Positions 44,183 to 54,544 of a DNA stretch of 64,000 bases are shown here, in pieces. The stretch spans positions 179,370 through 243,369 of the forward strand of contig NZ_CYSB01000026.1 of NCBI RefSeq assembly GCF_001458255.1, written 5' to 3'. The notes beneath the pieces were generated by a model that made no database searches, had not been told where the DNA came from, and worked only from the letters and a program-made list of their open reading frames with translations. The stretch's first letter is position 1; each line of letters starts with the position of its first letter. The stretch comes from Thalassovita autumnalis. Lineage in GTDB: Bacteria > Pseudomonadota > Alphaproteobacteria > Rhodobacterales > Rhodobacteraceae. The position numbers and the translations under genes are program-made.

Positions 44183-45190
44183 TCAGCGTCGGGCCAGCAT
44201 CGCCAGACGAATCAATGCGCGTTCCACCAGCGCCATTGCAGGGGCGTTTTGCCCGGCAGACCGCAGTTGCAGATCGGTGTCCATCAACATGGTCAGCGCT
44301 GCCTCCAGCTTCATCGGACCCCAGGCGCGGGCCTGTTTCTGGGTCCGTTCCTTCTGTTTGAAGGAACCGGGGATGAAGATGCGGCCCCCGTCATTGGCGA
44401 CGATGTTGAACAAGGTGCGGAAATGACGGGTGGTGCCGATACAAAGGGACACCGCGTTGACGCCCTGCGCTTTCAGCTTTTCCAGAATGGGGCCGATCTG
44501 ATCGGATCTGCCCTCCGCCACGACGTTCAAAATATCATCCAGCGCGGCCTCAATCGTGGCCGGGGCACAAGCGGCCACGTCTTCGGATTGCACCGGGGTG
44601 GGGTCGCCCATCTTATAAAGCGCCAGCTTCTCCATCGTTTGGCGGAAATCGCCGGGTGACAGATCTTTGCCCAGATCCATCAGGTCGGTCATCGCGGATG
44701 TGTCGACGTCCTGGATGCCGGATCGCTTCAGCTCCACCTCAATATCTTCGCGGCTGGGCGGATCGTCATATAGACCGACGGCATAGGCGTTTGGATGCGC
44801 CTCAAACAGTTTGCGCAGTTTGGACGTGGGTTTTAGCGCACCGCCGGTGACAATCACCTGCGCATCGCCTTCGGCCCAGTCGACCATGGCATTGGTGATG
44901 GCGGTGGCTGCGGTGTCATTGGCGTCTTCGACAAAGACCACCCGCGGGCCGGGAAAGAAGCTGACCGCCTTGATCGCATCAAGGAGCTGCGCTGGATCTT
45001 TGCGCAGGCTGGCGGCGGGAATGCGGGTCAGGCGCATTTCCTCCTCACCATTTGGGCCGATAAGGGCGGCGATCACCTCTTGCCGTTTCAACGCGGCCCG
45101 CATGGCATCTGCCGAATAAATCAACAGCCCGGCGCGGTGGCTTTCGGGCTGGCGGAAGTATTTGTTGGCGTCGCGCGGGGCTAGTTTCAT
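44183..45190 (-). CDS. holA: DNA polymerase III delta subunit
   Basis: A 335-residue clamp-loader subunit that opens the beta clamp. GLLIYSADAMRAALKRQEVIAAL near the N-terminus, SFFPGPRVVFVEDANDT, and GGALKPTSKLRKLFEAHPNAYAVGLYDD follow the HolA domain plan. The C-terminal helical domain includes ARAWGPMKLEAALTMLMDTDLQLRSAG. It lies four bases after lptE and is part of the conserved leuS-lptE-holA order. Confidence 0.93.
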   Translation of the reverse strand: MKLAPRDANKYFRQPESHRAGLLIYSADAMRAALKRQEVIAALIGPNGEEEMRLTRIPAASLRKDPAQLLDAIKAVSFFPGPRVVFVEDANDTAATAITNAMVDWAEGDAQVIVTGGALKPTSKLRKLFEAHPNAYAVGLYDDPPSREDIEVELKRSGIQDVDTSAMTDLMDLGKDLSPGDFRQTMEKLALYKMGDPTPVQSEDVAACAPATIEAALDDILNVVAEGRSDQIGPILEKLKAQGVNAVSLCIGTTRHFRTLFNIVANDGGRIFIPGSFKQKERTQKQARAWGPMKLEAALTMLMDTDLQLRSAGQNAPAMALVERALIRLAMLARR

Positions 45191-45194
45191 GGCG

Positions 45195-45689
45195 TCAGAG
45201 GCCCAGATCGGCCGTGTTCAGCAGCAGCTGCGCCACGATCTGATCCGCCAGAATCACACTCAGGCGCGCCCGGGCATCACGTTCTGAGGAAATGGTGGCA
45301 GCGGTGGTGCCGGTGGTGGAATAGCCGGTGAACTGCCGCGCTGACCCGGTGAACAGCGTGGCCTCGGTATCAGCATCCTTCAGCTGATACTTCACCTCAC
45401 CGATCAGATTGAACCGGGCGGTGGTGTTGCTTTCCAGAACCGCCATCCGCTGTTGGCTGACCTCCAGCTGATAATCCAGCAGGTAGCGCGCGGTCGTGGC
45501 GCGGCCCAGACGGCTTTCGAGTTGCTGAACCAGTAATTGTTCATCGCGGGTTGTCGGGTCAGTGGCAAAAACCGCCCCCTGCAACTGCGCCCCAGCGCCC
45601 CCCGGCGCATAGACCGGGGTGAAACCGCAGCCCGTCAGGGCTACGGCTGAGATCAAAGCAAGGAAGTTTCTGCGTTTAGACAACCACAT
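45195..45689 (-). CDS. lptE: LPS-assembly lipoprotein
   Basis: A 164-residue outer-membrane lipoprotein that plugs the LptD barrel. The signal peptide ends in LTGC (lipid-carrying C21) followed by [10 protein letters not shown], a pattern typical of LptE. The remainder is a compact alpha/beta domain. The start overlaps the leuS 3' end by 14 bases, so the two are cotranslated. Confidence 0.9.
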   Translation of the reverse strand: MWLSKRRNFLALISAVALTGCGFTPVYAPGGAGAQLQGAVFATDPTTRDEQLLVQQLESRLGRATTARYLLDYQLEVSQQRMAVLESNTTARFNLIGEVKYQLKDADTEATLFTGSARQFTGYSTTGTTAATISSERDARARLSVILADQIVAQLLLNTADLGL

Positions 45690-48222
45690 TCACGATACGC
45701 CCCGGCACCACAATCAGCTTCTTCGGTTGGCCCCCATCGAGGGCTTTGACCACAGCTTCGTGTGCCAGCACGAGGTTTTCAACCTCTTCCTTGGGCATGT
45801 CTTTGGCCACGCTGATTTCCGCCCGGCGTTTGCCGTTGATCTGGATCGGCAAGGTGACGGTGTCATCCACCAGCATTTTTTCGTCCGCCACCGGCCATTC
45901 AGCGGAGGCGATCAGCCCTTCGCCCGCAAGAATCTGCCAGCATTCTTCGGACAGGTGCGGGGTCATCGGTGACATCAGCTGTGCCAGTACCTTGGCCGCC
46001 TGACGTTTCGCTGCTGCACCTGCCTTGGATTTCGACAGGGTGTTGGTGAAACCATAAAGCTTGGCGATGGAGGCGTTGAAGCCGAAGCTGTCCACGCCGC
46101 CGGTCACCTCATGGATGGCCTTGTGCATGGCGCGCAGCAGGGCTTCATCCTCCTTGCCGTTGTCCGCCGCGTCGGAGGCGGCGATTTCGCTGCAGATCCG
46201 GTAAACACGGCTCAGGTGCTTATGCGCGGCCTCAGCGCCCGAGGCGGTCCATTCCACATCACGTTCGGGCGGGCTGTCGGACAGCACAAACCAACGGGCG
46301 GTATCAGCACCGTATTGTTTGATGATCTCCACCGGGTCGACAACGTTGTTTTTCGACTTCGACATCTTGGCCGAGGGCACGATGGTCACCTCCGTGCCGT
46401 CTTTCAGGAAGCCTTTGCCGTCCCGCAGTTCCACCTCTTCGGGGTAGTGATAGACCGGACGGCCATCCGCACCTTCGGTTTTGTAGATCGCGTGGGTCAC
46501 CATGCCTTGGGTGAACAGCGCGTTGAACGGCTCTTTCGACTTCTCCGGCAGGTGGCCGCAGATGTTCATCGCGCGGGCAAAGAAGCGCGAGTAGAGCAGG
46601 TGCAGAATCGCATGTTCAATGCCGCCGATATACTGGTCGACATTCATCCAGTAGTTGGCATCCACCAGATCGGTCGGGGTGTCGGCACGCGGCGCGGTGA
46701 AACGGGCGAAATACCACGAGCTGTCCACAAACGTGTCCATCGTATCGGTTTCGCGCTGAGCGGGCTTGCCGCACTTCGGGCAGGTGCAGTCACGCCATGT
46801 CGGGTGACGGTCCAGCGGGTTGCCTGGGATATCGAAGCTGACGTCTTCGGGCAGTTCGACCGGCAGGTTTTCTTTCTTCTCGGGCACCACGCCGCAGTCA
46901 TCACAATGGACAACGGGAATCGGGCAGCCCCAGTAGCGCTGGCGGCTGAGGCCCCAGTCACGCAGGCGGAACTTGGTCACGCCATTGCCGATGCCTTTGC
47001 CTTCGCAATAGTCCACCGCGGCGTTGACCGCTTCTTCACCGGTTTGCAGTTCCTCACCAGCGAAGCCTTTGATGTAGCGCACCTTTTCGGCCTTGGTGGG
47101 CACATAGGCTTTCCCTGCTTCGGCCTCACCTTCAACCGGGGTAAAGACCGGAATGATCGGCAGGTCGTATTTGGTGGCAAATTCGTAGTCGCGTTCATCA
47201 TGGCCCGGGCAGGCGAAGATCGCGCCGGTGCCGTAATCCATCAGAATGAAGTTGGCGATGTAGACCGGCAGTTCCCATGTCTCATCGAAGGGGTGCTTGC
47301 ACTTCAGGCCGGTGTCAAAGCCCAGCTTGTCGGCCTTTTCGATGGCCTCAGCGGTGGTGCCGCCTTTGCGCGCCTCAGCGCAGAAGGCCGCCACGTCTTC
47401 ACGCTCGGCCTCCAGCTGTTTGGCCAGCGGGTGATCGGGCGAGATGCCCACAAAGGACGCGCCCATCAGCGTGTCGGGGCGGGTGGTGTAAACCTCAATC
47501 GGGTCACCACCATCGGTGCGTTCAAAGCCAAACTGCAAACCACGCGATTTGCCGATCCAGTTTTCCTGCATCAGGCGCACCTTGGCGGGCCAATCTTCCA
47601 GATCGCCCAGCGAGTCGAGCAGTTCTTCGGAATAGTCGGAGATCTTGAAGAACCACTGGGTCAGCTCACGGCGTTCCACTTCGGCGCCCGAGCGCCAGCC
47701 CTTGCCGTCAATCACCTGTTCGTTGGCCAGAACGGTCATATCGACCGGATCCCAGTTCACCACAGCGTTCTTGCGGTAGACCAGACCTTTTTCGATGAAG
47801 TCGATGAACATCGATTGCTGCTGGCCGTAGTATTCCGGATCACAGGTGGCGAACATGCGCGACCAGTCCAGACCAAAGCCCAGCGGCTTCATCTGGTTCA
47901 CCATTGTGTCGATGTTGTCATAGGTCCAGGTCTTCGGGTGCCCACCCGAGGCCATCGCGGCGTTTTCTGCCGGCATGCCAAAGGCGTCAAAGCCCATCGG
48001 GTGCAGCACGTTATGACCGGTGGCGATTTTATAGCGCGCGATCACGTCACCCATGGTGTAGTTGCGCACGTGGCCGATGTGGATGCGCCCCGACGGGTAG
48101 GGGAACATTTCTAGCACGTAGTATTTCGGCTTGTCGTCGCTGCGGACGGCCTTGAAGATTTCGGCCTTGTCCCAGGCCTCTTGCCACTTGCCTTCGATTT
48201 CGGCTGCGGAGTAGCGGGTCAT
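45676..48222 (-). CDS. leuS: Leucyl-tRNA synthetase
   Basis: About 848 residues from ATG 48222; 78 further upstream codons are open but lack family character. The class I HIGH motif is in [14 protein letters not shown], and KMSKS in [14 protein letters not shown]. The editing domain ([43 protein letters not shown]) is present, as is a zinc-type Cys cluster ([11 protein letters not shown]). It charges tRNA-Leu. Start of the conserved leuS-lptE-holA operon. Confidence 0.97.
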   Translation of the reverse strand: MTRYSAAEIEGKWQEAWDKAEIFKAVRSDDKPKYYVLEMFPYPSGRIHIGHVRNYTMGDVIARYKIATGHNVLHPMGFDAFGMPAENAAMASGGHPKTWTYDNIDTMVNQMKPLGFGLDWSRMFATCDPEYYGQQQSMFIDFIEKGLVYRKNAVVNWDPVDMTVLANEQVIDGKGWRSGAEVERRELTQWFFKISDYSEELLDSLGDLEDWPAKVRLMQENWIGKSRGLQFGFERTDGGDPIEVYTTRPDTLMGASFVGISPDHPLAKQLEAEREDVAAFCAEARKGGTTAEAIEKADKLGFDTGLKCKHPFDETWELPVYIANFILMDYGTGAIFACPGHDERDYEFATKYDLPIIPVFTPVEGEAEAGKAYVPTKAEKVRYIKGFAGEELQTGEEAVNAAVDYCEGKGIGNGVTKFRLRDWGLSRQRYWGCPIPVVHCDDCGVVPEKKENLPVELPEDVSFDIPGNPLDRHPTWRDCTCPKCGKPAQRETDTMDTFVDSSWYFARFTAPRADTPTDLVDANYWMNVDQYIGGIEHAILHLLYSRFFARAMNICGHLPEKSKEPFNALFTQGMVTHAIYKTEGADGRPVYHYPEEVELRDGKGFLKDGTEVTIVPSAKMSKSKNNVVDPVEIIKQYGADTARWFVLSDSPPERDVEWTASGAEAAHKHLSRVYRICSEIAASDAADNGKEDEALLRAMHKAIHEVTGGVDSFGFNASIAKLYGFTNTLSKSKAGAAAKRQAAKVLAQLMSPMTPHLSEECWQILAGEGLIASAEWPVADEKMLVDDTVTLPIQINGKRRAEISVAKDMPKEEVENLVLAHEAVVKALDGGQPKKLIVVPGRIVNVVV

Positions 48223-48375
48223 GTCGGACGGACCTTTCCTGGCATGTTTAATCTCTTGTCGCAGGGGTGATAGGCGGCTGGCGCGCATTGGTCCAGTGCC
48301 TCTGCGCAAAAATGACCGGCTATGCGCTTGCCAAACACGCGCTATAAGAGAAGGAACAGTGATACAGGCAATTCC

Positions 48376-49635
48376 ATGAAGATCCTCTTTATCCACCAGA
48401 ATTTTCCTGGCCAGTACAAACATCTGGCCCCGGCCCTGGCGGCTGCGGGCCATCAATGTGTGGCGCTGACGCTTCGGGTGAAAGAACCGACCACATGGAA
48501 TGGTGTGCGGGTGCTACCCTATCAGATCAAGCGGAAACAGGGGCAGGGGATCCACCCGTGGGTCACGGATTTCGACACCAAGGTGATCCGGGCTGAGGCC
48601 TGTTTTCACGCCGCCATGCATCTGCGCGACAGTGGGTTTACCCCCGATATCATCGTGGGCCATCACGGTTGGGGCGAAACCATGTTCCTGCGCGATGTCT
48701 GGCCCAAGGCGCGGATCGGCCTTTATTGTGAGCTGTATCATCTGGCCAATGAGGAACACCTTGGCTTTGATCCCGAGTTTCAGAGTGACAGCACCACCCT
48801 TGATGCGCTGCGTATCCGCCTGAAGAACCTCAACAATCTGGTGCATTTGCAGGTGGCCGATGCCGGCATCAGCCCAACGCAGTTTCAGGCCGGCACCTTC
48901 CCACCGGAATGGCGCCAGAAGATTGAGGTGATTCACGATGGGATCGACACCGACTTGGTCACTGCCAACCCAGAGGTGCGATTCGCCTTGCCCGATGGAT
49001 CAGAGGTGACGCGGCGCGATGAGGTGATCACCTTTGTGAATCGCAATCTGGAACCTTATCGCGGCTACCACATCTTCATGCGGGCGCTGCCAAGGCTGTT
49101 GCGGGAACGTCCCAACGCCAAAGTGCTGATCGTCGGCGGTGATGACGTCAGCTATGGTGCGCGTCCGCCGAAAGGGCAGACCTGGAAGCAGATCTTCATC
49201 GATGAGGTGCGCGGCCAGATCCCAACACCCAACTGGCAGCGGGTGCATTTCCTGGGCAAGATCCCCTACGATCAGTTCATTAAGCTCCTGCAGGTCAGCC
49301 GGGTGCACCTCTATCTGACCTATCCCTTTGTGCTCAGCTGGTCGCTGTTTGAAGCGATGAGTGCGGAGGCGGCGATTGTCGCCAGCGACACCGGTCCCCT
49401 GAAAGAAGCGATTCGGGATGGTGAAAACGGTATGCTGGTTGATTTCTTTGATGGCGACGGCTTGGTGGAAAAATGCTGCGCTCTGCTGGAGGATGCCGAG
49501 ATGCGGCGCAGCTTTGGTCAGGCGGCGCGTAAACATATCGTGCAGAATTACGACCTGCGCAGCCAATGCCTGCCGCGCCAAATGCAATGGGTCGATCATC
49601 TGGCAGGTCTGGAGCCGCAACCGATTCGGGACTGA
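48376..49635 (+). CDS. Glycosyltransferase family 4
   Basis: About 419 residues from ATG 48376, which starts the conserved [72 protein letters not shown] and [33 protein letters not shown] form the donor lobe. It is divergent from leuS and isolated from the EPS locus by 15 kb. The role could be in EPS or another surface glycan; donor unknown. Confidence 0.88.
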   Translation: MKILFIHQNFPGQYKHLAPALAAAGHQCVALTLRVKEPTTWNGVRVLPYQIKRKQGQGIHPWVTDFDTKVIRAEACFHAAMHLRDSGFTPDIIVGHHGWGETMFLRDVWPKARIGLYCELYHLANEEHLGFDPEFQSDSTTLDALRIRLKNLNNLVHLQVADAGISPTQFQAGTFPPEWRQKIEVIHDGIDTDLVTANPEVRFALPDGSEVTRRDEVITFVNRNLEPYRGYHIFMRALPRLLRERPNAKVLIVGGDDVSYGARPPKGQTWKQIFIDEVRGQIPTPNWQRVHFLGKIPYDQFIKLLQVSRVHLYLTYPFVLSWSLFEAMSAEAAIVASDTGPLKEAIRDGENGMLVDFFDGDGLVEKCCALLEDAEMRRSFGQAARKHIVQNYDLRSQCLPRQMQWVDHLAGLEPQPIRD

Positions 49636-49666
49636 GCGGGTTCGGTAAATATCTAACACAAAAGAA

Positions 49667-49688
49667 AAAGGCGCCCTGAGGCGCCTTT
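49667..49688. terminator. Bidirectional intrinsic terminator
   Basis: AAAGGCGCC (49667-49675) pairs with GGCGCCTTT (49680-49688) around a CTGA tetraloop: 9 perfect pairs with A-rich and T-rich flanks. It lies between the converging glycosyltransferase and DUF3576 genes. Confidence 0.8.
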
Positions 49689-49710
49689 GAATTCCGATGG
49701 GCTTGCCGGC

Positions 49711-50181
49711 TTACAGGCGCCCGTCCTGAATGCGCAGCTGACGCGCGCGGGACAGAATCGCATCCTCAATTGCACGCTGGGTGCTGGCCGACACGGTACG
49801 CCCGTTCCTGTCTTGCAGTGCTACGACCAATGACCGTGCTTCAAGCGCTGGGTCCTTAACATAGACCGTCGCGCGATATGCGCGGTTGCCGCCGGGTGGG
49901 GTACCGTAACCCATGACGATTACCCCGGTGAACGGGTCTACCGATTCGACGGGCAGGAAGTTCAACACCTCCAAGGAGGCATTCCAGATAAAGCGGTTTA
50001 CCGAAACCTTAACGTCCGGGTCCTGATCTCGGAAAATGTCCCAGATGGTCTCACGACGTTCTTCTTCGGTCTGTGCTTGGGCTTCAGGTGTCAGTGCTTC
50101 TGGCTGAACAAGGCCGCAAGCGCTGACCGCCAAAAGGGCGGCGCCAGCAAATACAAGTTTGAAACGGTTGATAAAGGTCAT
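49711..50181 (-). CDS. DUF3576-type lipoprotein
   Basis: A 156-residue lipoprotein from ATG 50181. The signal peptide ends in AVSAC (lipid-carrying C22), followed by an acidic linker (EAQAQTEEERRETIWDIFRDQDPD). The mature domain has WNASLEVLNFLPVESVDPFTGVIVMGYGTPPGGNRAYRATVYVKDPALEARSLVVALQD, characteristic of alphaproteobacterial DUF3576 proteins. Function unknown; probably outer-membrane or periplasmic. An open frame extends to 50685, but that part overlaps the porin promoter region and is not supported. Confidence 0.85.
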   Translation of the reverse strand: MTFINRFKLVFAGAALLAVSACGLVQPEALTPEAQAQTEEERRETIWDIFRDQDPDVKVSVNRFIWNASLEVLNFLPVESVDPFTGVIVMGYGTPPGGNRAYRATVYVKDPALEARSLVVALQDRNGRTVSASTQRAIEDAILSRARQLRIQDGRL

Positions 50182-50455
50182 TCTTCGGCCCTGAATTCGG
50201 TTTCCCAACCGTCCTAGCGAAGGGATTCTTAAGGAGCAAGGCTTTAGTGTATATACTCTGTGTGCAGTCGCGTGATCGGCAGGCCATCGCCGCCCGCCGG
50301 GAACAGGTGTGGCAAAGCTGCACCATCCGGGATGCACAATCCATTCAATCGGTTCAGGCCGCTTGCAAACTGACCCCGAAAAGAGCGAGACAGACGCCAT
50401 ACCCAAGCGGATCACCCGTTTTGGGGCGCTTGATTGGAAATTCGAGGGAAAAACC
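50182..50455 (+). promoter_or_regulatory. Divergent promoter region of the porin and DUF3576 genes
   Basis: A 274-base gap with no gene. It includes TTTAGTGTATATACTCTG near 50245-50262, an AT-rich patch of promoter character, and a long expected leader ahead of the porin start with GAGGGA at 50444-50449. No operator was recognised. Confidence 0.45.
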
Positions 50456-51325
50456 ATGAAAAAGATTCTCTTCGCTTCGACCGCGCTGGTAGCCACCGCC
50501 GGTGTTGCAGCAGCTGAAATCAGCTTCGGCGGTTCGGCCAACTTTGGTATCATGTACAATGGTTCGGAAACCATTGTTAAAAACGAAATCGACTTCGACA
50601 TCAAAGGTTCGGGTGAAACCGATTCCGGCCTGAAGTTCGGCGCATCGCTGGACATCGATGGCGCACACAACGACTCGGCAACCACTCAGAGCACCGTTGC
50701 TGACCCTGAAGTTTACATCGAGATGGGCGGCCTGAAGCTGACCGTTGGTGACATCGGTGAAGCAAACGACGTTGGCGGCATCTCCGACGTTGGTTTCGAC
50801 GGTCTGGGTGTTGACGATGTTGTTGACGGCCTGCGCGAAAACGGCAACGACGACGTTCGTGTAGACTACTCCTTCGGCGACATCGCCGTTGCAGCGTCCG
50901 TTGACTCGGCCAACGACGAGTGGGCCATCTCGGCTTCGGGTTCGTTTGGTGATTTCTCGGTATCCGCAGGTTACCGTGACAACGCCAACAACGGCGAAGG
51001 CAACCACGACGACATGAACATCACCGTAGGTTACTCGGCTGGCGCATTCGGCGTTAGCGCGACTTACGCTGAAGGTGGTGTTGACACTGACTCTCCTGCA
51101 AACGGCGCTCTGGACGTAACCCAGAAAGGTTATGGCCTGGACGTTTCCTACACCCAGGGTGACCTGACTGTTGTTGCAGCCTACGCTAAAAACGACACCA
51201 CTGGCGCAGACGCCATGGGTATCGGTGCAACCTACTCGCTGGGTGGTGGCGCAGCCATCGCCGGTGGTATTGCTGAAGTTGGCGGCGAGACCGTTGCTGA
51301 CCTGGGCATGACCTTCTCGTTCTAA
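50456..51325 (+). CDS. Outer-membrane porin
   Basis: A 289-residue secreted barrel protein. MKKILFASTALVATAGVAAA is a classic signal peptide, cut before EISFGGSANFGI. The mature chain is rich in Gly, Asp, Ala and alternating hydrophobic strands, lacks Cys, and ends in an aromatic (MTFSF), the BAM insertion signal. Similar Rhodobacteraceae porins form diffusion pores for small solutes. The gene uses highly biased codons (many GTT and GGT), consistent with strong expression. It is followed by a strong terminator. Confidence 0.88.
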   Translation: MKKILFASTALVATAGVAAAEISFGGSANFGIMYNGSETIVKNEIDFDIKGSGETDSGLKFGASLDIDGAHNDSATTQSTVADPEVYIEMGGLKLTVGDIGEANDVGGISDVGFDGLGVDDVVDGLRENGNDDVRVDYSFGDIAVAASVDSANDEWAISASGSFGDFSVSAGYRDNANNGEGNHDDMNITVGYSAGAFGVSATYAEGGVDTDSPANGALDVTQKGYGLDVSYTQGDLTVVAAYAKNDTTGADAMGIGATYSLGGGAAIAGGIAEVGGETVADLGMTFSF

Positions 51326-51353
51326 TTCAGAACGCTTAGGACTACCTAAGAGA

Positions 51354-51385
51354 GGGGCAGGCGTTTCGCCTGTCCCTTTTCTTTT
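51354..51385 (+). terminator. Porin intrinsic terminator
   Basis: GGGGCAGGCG (51354-51363) pairs with CGCCTGTCCC (51367-51376), 10 pairs with one wobble and a TTT loop, followed by TTTTCTTTT. A smaller hairpin, CTTAGG-N4-CCTAAG, lies just before it. Confidence 0.85.
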
Positions 51386-51475
51386 GCGCAACCCCCGGCC
51401 GTTTCGGTGCGGGGTTTTCTTTTGTCCCGTCATGGTGTTTTGTCCGCAGCGAAACCCAATCTCTGGAGGCCCATC

Positions 51476-52129
51476 ATGTCGCTTGCTGAAATCACCGCCC
51501 GCCTGCGCAAGGCAGAGGCTGACGCCGGTCGTGAAGAGGGCAGCACGCAGCTGATCGCGGTCAGCAAGGTGCAGCCGAACGAACGGGTTGAGGCGGTGCT
51601 GCAAGAGGGGCATCGGCTGTTTGGTGAAAACAAAGTGCAGGAGGCGGCCGGTAAATGGCCGGATTTCCGCGATCAGTTTGACGGCGTGAATGTCCATCTG
51701 ATCGGCCCGTTGCAGACCAACAAAGCGCGCCAGGCGATGCAGCTGTTTGAGGCGATCCATTCTGTTGATCGGCCAAAGCTGGCCCATACGCTTGCCCGTT
51801 TGGCGCAGGAGCTGGGCCACTGCCCTGATCTGTTCATTCAGGTCAATACTGGCGAGGAAGAGCAGAAGGCGGGCATCCTGCCGGCGGAAGCAGACGCTTT
51901 CATCGCGGAATGTCGTGGGCTGGATCTGCCAGTGCAGGGGCTGATGTGTATCCCGCCGGTGGAGGAGGAGCCTGCGTTGCATTTCGCCCTGCTGGCCAAG
52001 ATCGCTGCGCGTAACGACCTGACCGGCCTGTCGATGGGGATGAGCAGCGATTTTGAGAAGGCCGTCAGCTTTGGTGCCACCCATGTGCGGGTGGGATCGG
52101 CGATCTTTGGCGCGCGCGATTACGGCTAA
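51476..52129 (+). CDS. YggS/PROSC-family pyridoxal-phosphate homeostasis protein
   Basis: A 217-residue single-domain PLP-binding protein. LIAVSKVQPNERVEAVLQEGHRLFGENKVQEA contains the PLP lysine (VSK) and the ENK motif; VHLIGPLQTNKARQAM and GLSMGMSSDFEKAVSFGATHVRVGSAIFGAR complete the signature. It buffers PLP and influences amino-acid and keto-acid pools. The ATG at 51476 has CTGGAGG upstream. Followed by a bidirectional terminator at 52142. Confidence 0.93.
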   Translation: MSLAEITARLRKAEADAGREEGSTQLIAVSKVQPNERVEAVLQEGHRLFGENKVQEAAGKWPDFRDQFDGVNVHLIGPLQTNKARQAMQLFEAIHSVDRPKLAHTLARLAQELGHCPDLFIQVNTGEEEQKAGILPAEADAFIAECRGLDLPVQGLMCIPPVEEEPALHFALLAKIAARNDLTGLSMGMSSDFEKAVSFGATHVRVGSAIFGARDYG

Positions 52130-52141
52130 ACGCGTATAGGC

Positions 52142-52162
52142 GAAGCCCCTGTCTGGGGCTTC
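52142..52162. terminator. Bidirectional stem-loop
   Basis: GAAGCCCC (52142-52149) pairs with GGGGCTTC (52155-52162) around TGTCT, 8 perfect pairs, between the converging YggS and CoA-transferase genes. Confidence 0.65.
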
Positions 52163-52171
52163 TGCCAGTGA

Positions 52172-53287
52172 TTAGCGGTTGTTCTCACCCAGTTTGGGTG
52201 ATGGTGCATCCAGTTTCAGCTCAGCGTCTGAAAAGGTGAAGGGCGCGCGCACACCGGGAACCCCGTCCAGTGTCACCTTCATACCGCGTGCCTGCACCTG
52301 CGGATCCTCAAACACCTCGGCCATGTCGTTGATCGGCCCGGCGGGAATGCCGCGCTCTTCACAGCCGGCCAGCAGCTCCGCCTTGGAGCGTTTGCGAGTT
52401 TCGCCCATCAACAGGTCGATCATCCGATCCCGATTGGCGACGCGGTCGGCGTTTTTCAGGAATTCTGGTGCGTCGGCCATCCAATCAAGACCCAGCAGAG
52501 CACACAGGCGCTGATACTGGGCGTCATTGCCGGTGGCGATGATGATATGGCCATCGGCGCAGTCAAACACCTGATAGGGCGTCAGGTTAGGGTGGTAGTT
52601 GCCGGTCCGGCCCGGCGGGGTGCCGGTGGTCAGATAGTTCATCGCCTGATTGGCGGTGACGGAGACCGCAACATCCATCAGGGCCATATCCACATGTTGA
52701 CCTTTGCCGGTCTGGTGGCGCTGGTGCAGCGCGGCCAGGATGCCGCTGACAGCGTAGACCCCGGTGAAGATGTCAGTCACAGCCACACCAACGCGCTGCG
52801 GCTGGCCATCGGGATCGCCGGTGATGGACATCAGGCCGGACATGCCTTGGATGATATAGTCATAGCCGGCGCGGTGGGCATAGGGCCCGGTCTGGCCGAA
52901 ACCGGTGATCGAACAGTAGATCAGACCGGGGTTCACCGTTTTCAGGCTGTCGTAGTCCAACCCGTATTTTGCCAGACCGCCAACTTTGAAGTTTTCGATC
53001 AGAATATCGGCGTCGCGGACCAGTTCGCGCACCTGTTCCTGCCCCTCAGGGGTGCGGAAATCCACGGTGATCGAGGCTTTGCCCCGGTTGCAGCTGTGGA
53101 AATAGGCGGCGGTGGTGTCGTCTTCGCGCTCAATGAAGGGCGGACCCCATTGGCGGGTGTCATCACCTGCGGGGCTTTCGACTTTGATGACCTCGGCGCC
53201 GAGGTCGGACAAGGTTTGACCGGCCCAAGGGCCGGCCAGAATGCGGGCGAGCTCTACTACTTTGAGCCCGGCAAGTGGTGCAGTCAT
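52172..53287 (-). CDS. CaiB/BaiF (family III) CoA transferase
   Basis: A 371-residue CoA transferase. APLAGLKVVELARILAGPWAGQTLSDLGAEVIKVESPAGDDTRQW is the family start; NRGKASITVDFRTPEGQE and QHVDMALMDVAVSV (with the catalytic Asp region) follow. It moves CoA between carboxylic acids. The ATG overlaps the stop of the DsbA-like gene by one base. Neighbours give no hint of the acid used. Confidence 0.92.
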   Translation of the reverse strand: MTAPLAGLKVVELARILAGPWAGQTLSDLGAEVIKVESPAGDDTRQWGPPFIEREDDTTAAYFHSCNRGKASITVDFRTPEGQEQVRELVRDADILIENFKVGGLAKYGLDYDSLKTVNPGLIYCSITGFGQTGPYAHRAGYDYIIQGMSGLMSITGDPDGQPQRVGVAVTDIFTGVYAVSGILAALHQRHQTGKGQHVDMALMDVAVSVTANQAMNYLTTGTPPGRTGNYHPNLTPYQVFDCADGHIIIATGNDAQYQRLCALLGLDWMADAPEFLKNADRVANRDRMIDLLMGETRKRSKAELLAGCEERGIPAGPINDMAEVFEDPQVQARGMKVTLDGVPGVRAPFTFSDAELKLDAPSPKLGENNR

Positions 53288-53940
53288 TACATTCCCAGTT
53301 TTTCGTCAAGGATCGCTTTGAGATCCGTATAACTCATGTTGGAATGCTTCTCACCATCAATAAACAGGGTCGGGGTGCCGGAAACATCATCAGCTTCGAT
53401 GTTGCCCTGGAACCAGGTGTAGAGCGCCTGTGCGTTTTCAGCGTCCGACATGCAGGCATCCAGTTCCGCCTTGTCGAGGCCGGCGACCAGGCCGATTTTG
53501 CGCAGGTTCTGGTCGATCTCGGTCAGGTTGCCGCCACCGATCCAGTTTTTCTGATCCGCATAAAGCATATCGGCAATGCCGAAGAACTTGCTGGGTTCAC
53601 AGCGCGCCATCATCGCAGCCCAGAGGCCGGGACGGTCAAAGTAGACATCACGGTAGATGAATTTCACTTTGCCGGTATCCACGTATTCGGCCTTTACCTT
53701 GCCCAGTACGTTGTTGTGGAAGGTGGCGCAATGCGGGCAGGTGAAGGAAGCATATTCCATCAGGGTGACCGGCGCATCGTCCGACCCCATGGTCATTTCC
53801 AGAATGCCAGAGGTGTCAGCCCCCTGTGCATTGGCCATGCTGACCAGGCTGGGCAGTTTGTCCTGCCCGGGGAACAGCGACAGCGCGCCTGCGGAAACGG
53901 CGGCGGCCCCCATCAGGCCCAATGCATATCTGCGGTTCAT
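53287..53940 (-). CDS. DsbA-family thiol oxidoreductase
   Basis: A 217-residue secreted thioredoxin-fold protein. The N-terminus (RRYALGLMGAAAVSAGALSLF) is a signal or anchor, and the active site is YASFTCPHCATFHN (CPHC). GTPTLFIDGEKH carries the cis-Pro. It probably forms or shuffles disulfide bonds in the periplasm. It begins just after the DciA-like gene (4-base gap) in the same direction. Confidence 0.92.
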   Translation of the reverse strand: MNRRYALGLMGAAAVSAGALSLFPGQDKLPSLVSMANAQGADTSGILEMTMGSDDAPVTLMEYASFTCPHCATFHNNVLGKVKAEYVDTGKVKFIYRDVYFDRPGLWAAMMARCEPSKFFGIADMLYADQKNWIGGGNLTEIDQNLRKIGLVAGLDKAELDACMSDAENAQALYTWFQGNIEADDVSGTPTLFIDGEKHSNMSYTDLKAILDEKLGM

Positions 53941-53944
53941 CTGC

Positions 53945-54463
53945 TTACCTCTCTTGCGTGTTCATCTTGGTTAATACGTTTTGCGACAACCGTTCCAGCG
54001 CCTGCCGGAGGGAGTCATCGCCCACCCCGGCGGCAAGGCTGCTGGCCTCAGCGCGGATCTCAGGGGTGGGTTGCGGTTTGGGTTTTGCCTTTTGGCCGTA
54101 GGTGAAATCCGCCTGCCCCTCGGCAAAGCCGATCGGGGCGGTCTGGGTCACTCGGATTCGGGCGATGGCATTGTAGCCATAAACGCCGTTCACCTTCTGG
54201 CGCAGTTGTTCTTTCTGCATTTCTACCATCGGCGCCATTGCCCCGGTGGTCAGCACGGTGAGGGTGGCGCCAAAGCCCTGGCGGCCATATTTCACATCCA
54301 CCGGACGGGCCATTGCGGCCATGTCTTCGCCAACGATTTCAGGCCAGTGGGTCAGCAGCCGGGTCACGGCAAAACCACGCGATTCCCCCGCCTTGCGAAT
54401 CTGCTGTTGCAACAGCGATCCGGTGCGGGCAAAGCCTTTGGTGGTTGGGCGCCGTTTGGGCAT
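53945..54463 (-). CDS. DUF721 / DciA-like protein
   Basis: A 172-residue basic protein from ATG 54463 (GAGGAAGG upstream). RTGSLLQQQIRKAGESRGFAVTRLLTHWPEIVGEDMAAMARPVDVKYG is the DUF721 region; DciA proteins help load the replicative DnaB helicase. The C-terminal part is a charged linker and helix. It is divergent from mutY. An open frame continues to 54619 but overlaps the mutY start and is not used. Confidence 0.85.
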   Translation of the reverse strand: MPKRRPTTKGFARTGSLLQQQIRKAGESRGFAVTRLLTHWPEIVGEDMAAMARPVDVKYGRQGFGATLTVLTTGAMAPMVEMQKEQLRQKVNGVYGYNAIARIRVTQTAPIGFAEGQADFTYGQKAKPKPQPTPEIRAEASSLAAGVGDDSLRQALERLSQNVLTKMNTQER

Positions 54464-54544
54464 GGTTTCCTTCCTCACTCTTGGCCCTATACTAAAGGCG
54501 CTGTAGGCAGACGCCAGCGAATAGAGAAGATCGGGAAATAAACA

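Noticed and set aside
46111..48114. A 667-codon plus-strand open frame
   Set aside because: Antisense shadow of leuS, with no ribosome site and no recognisable domain.
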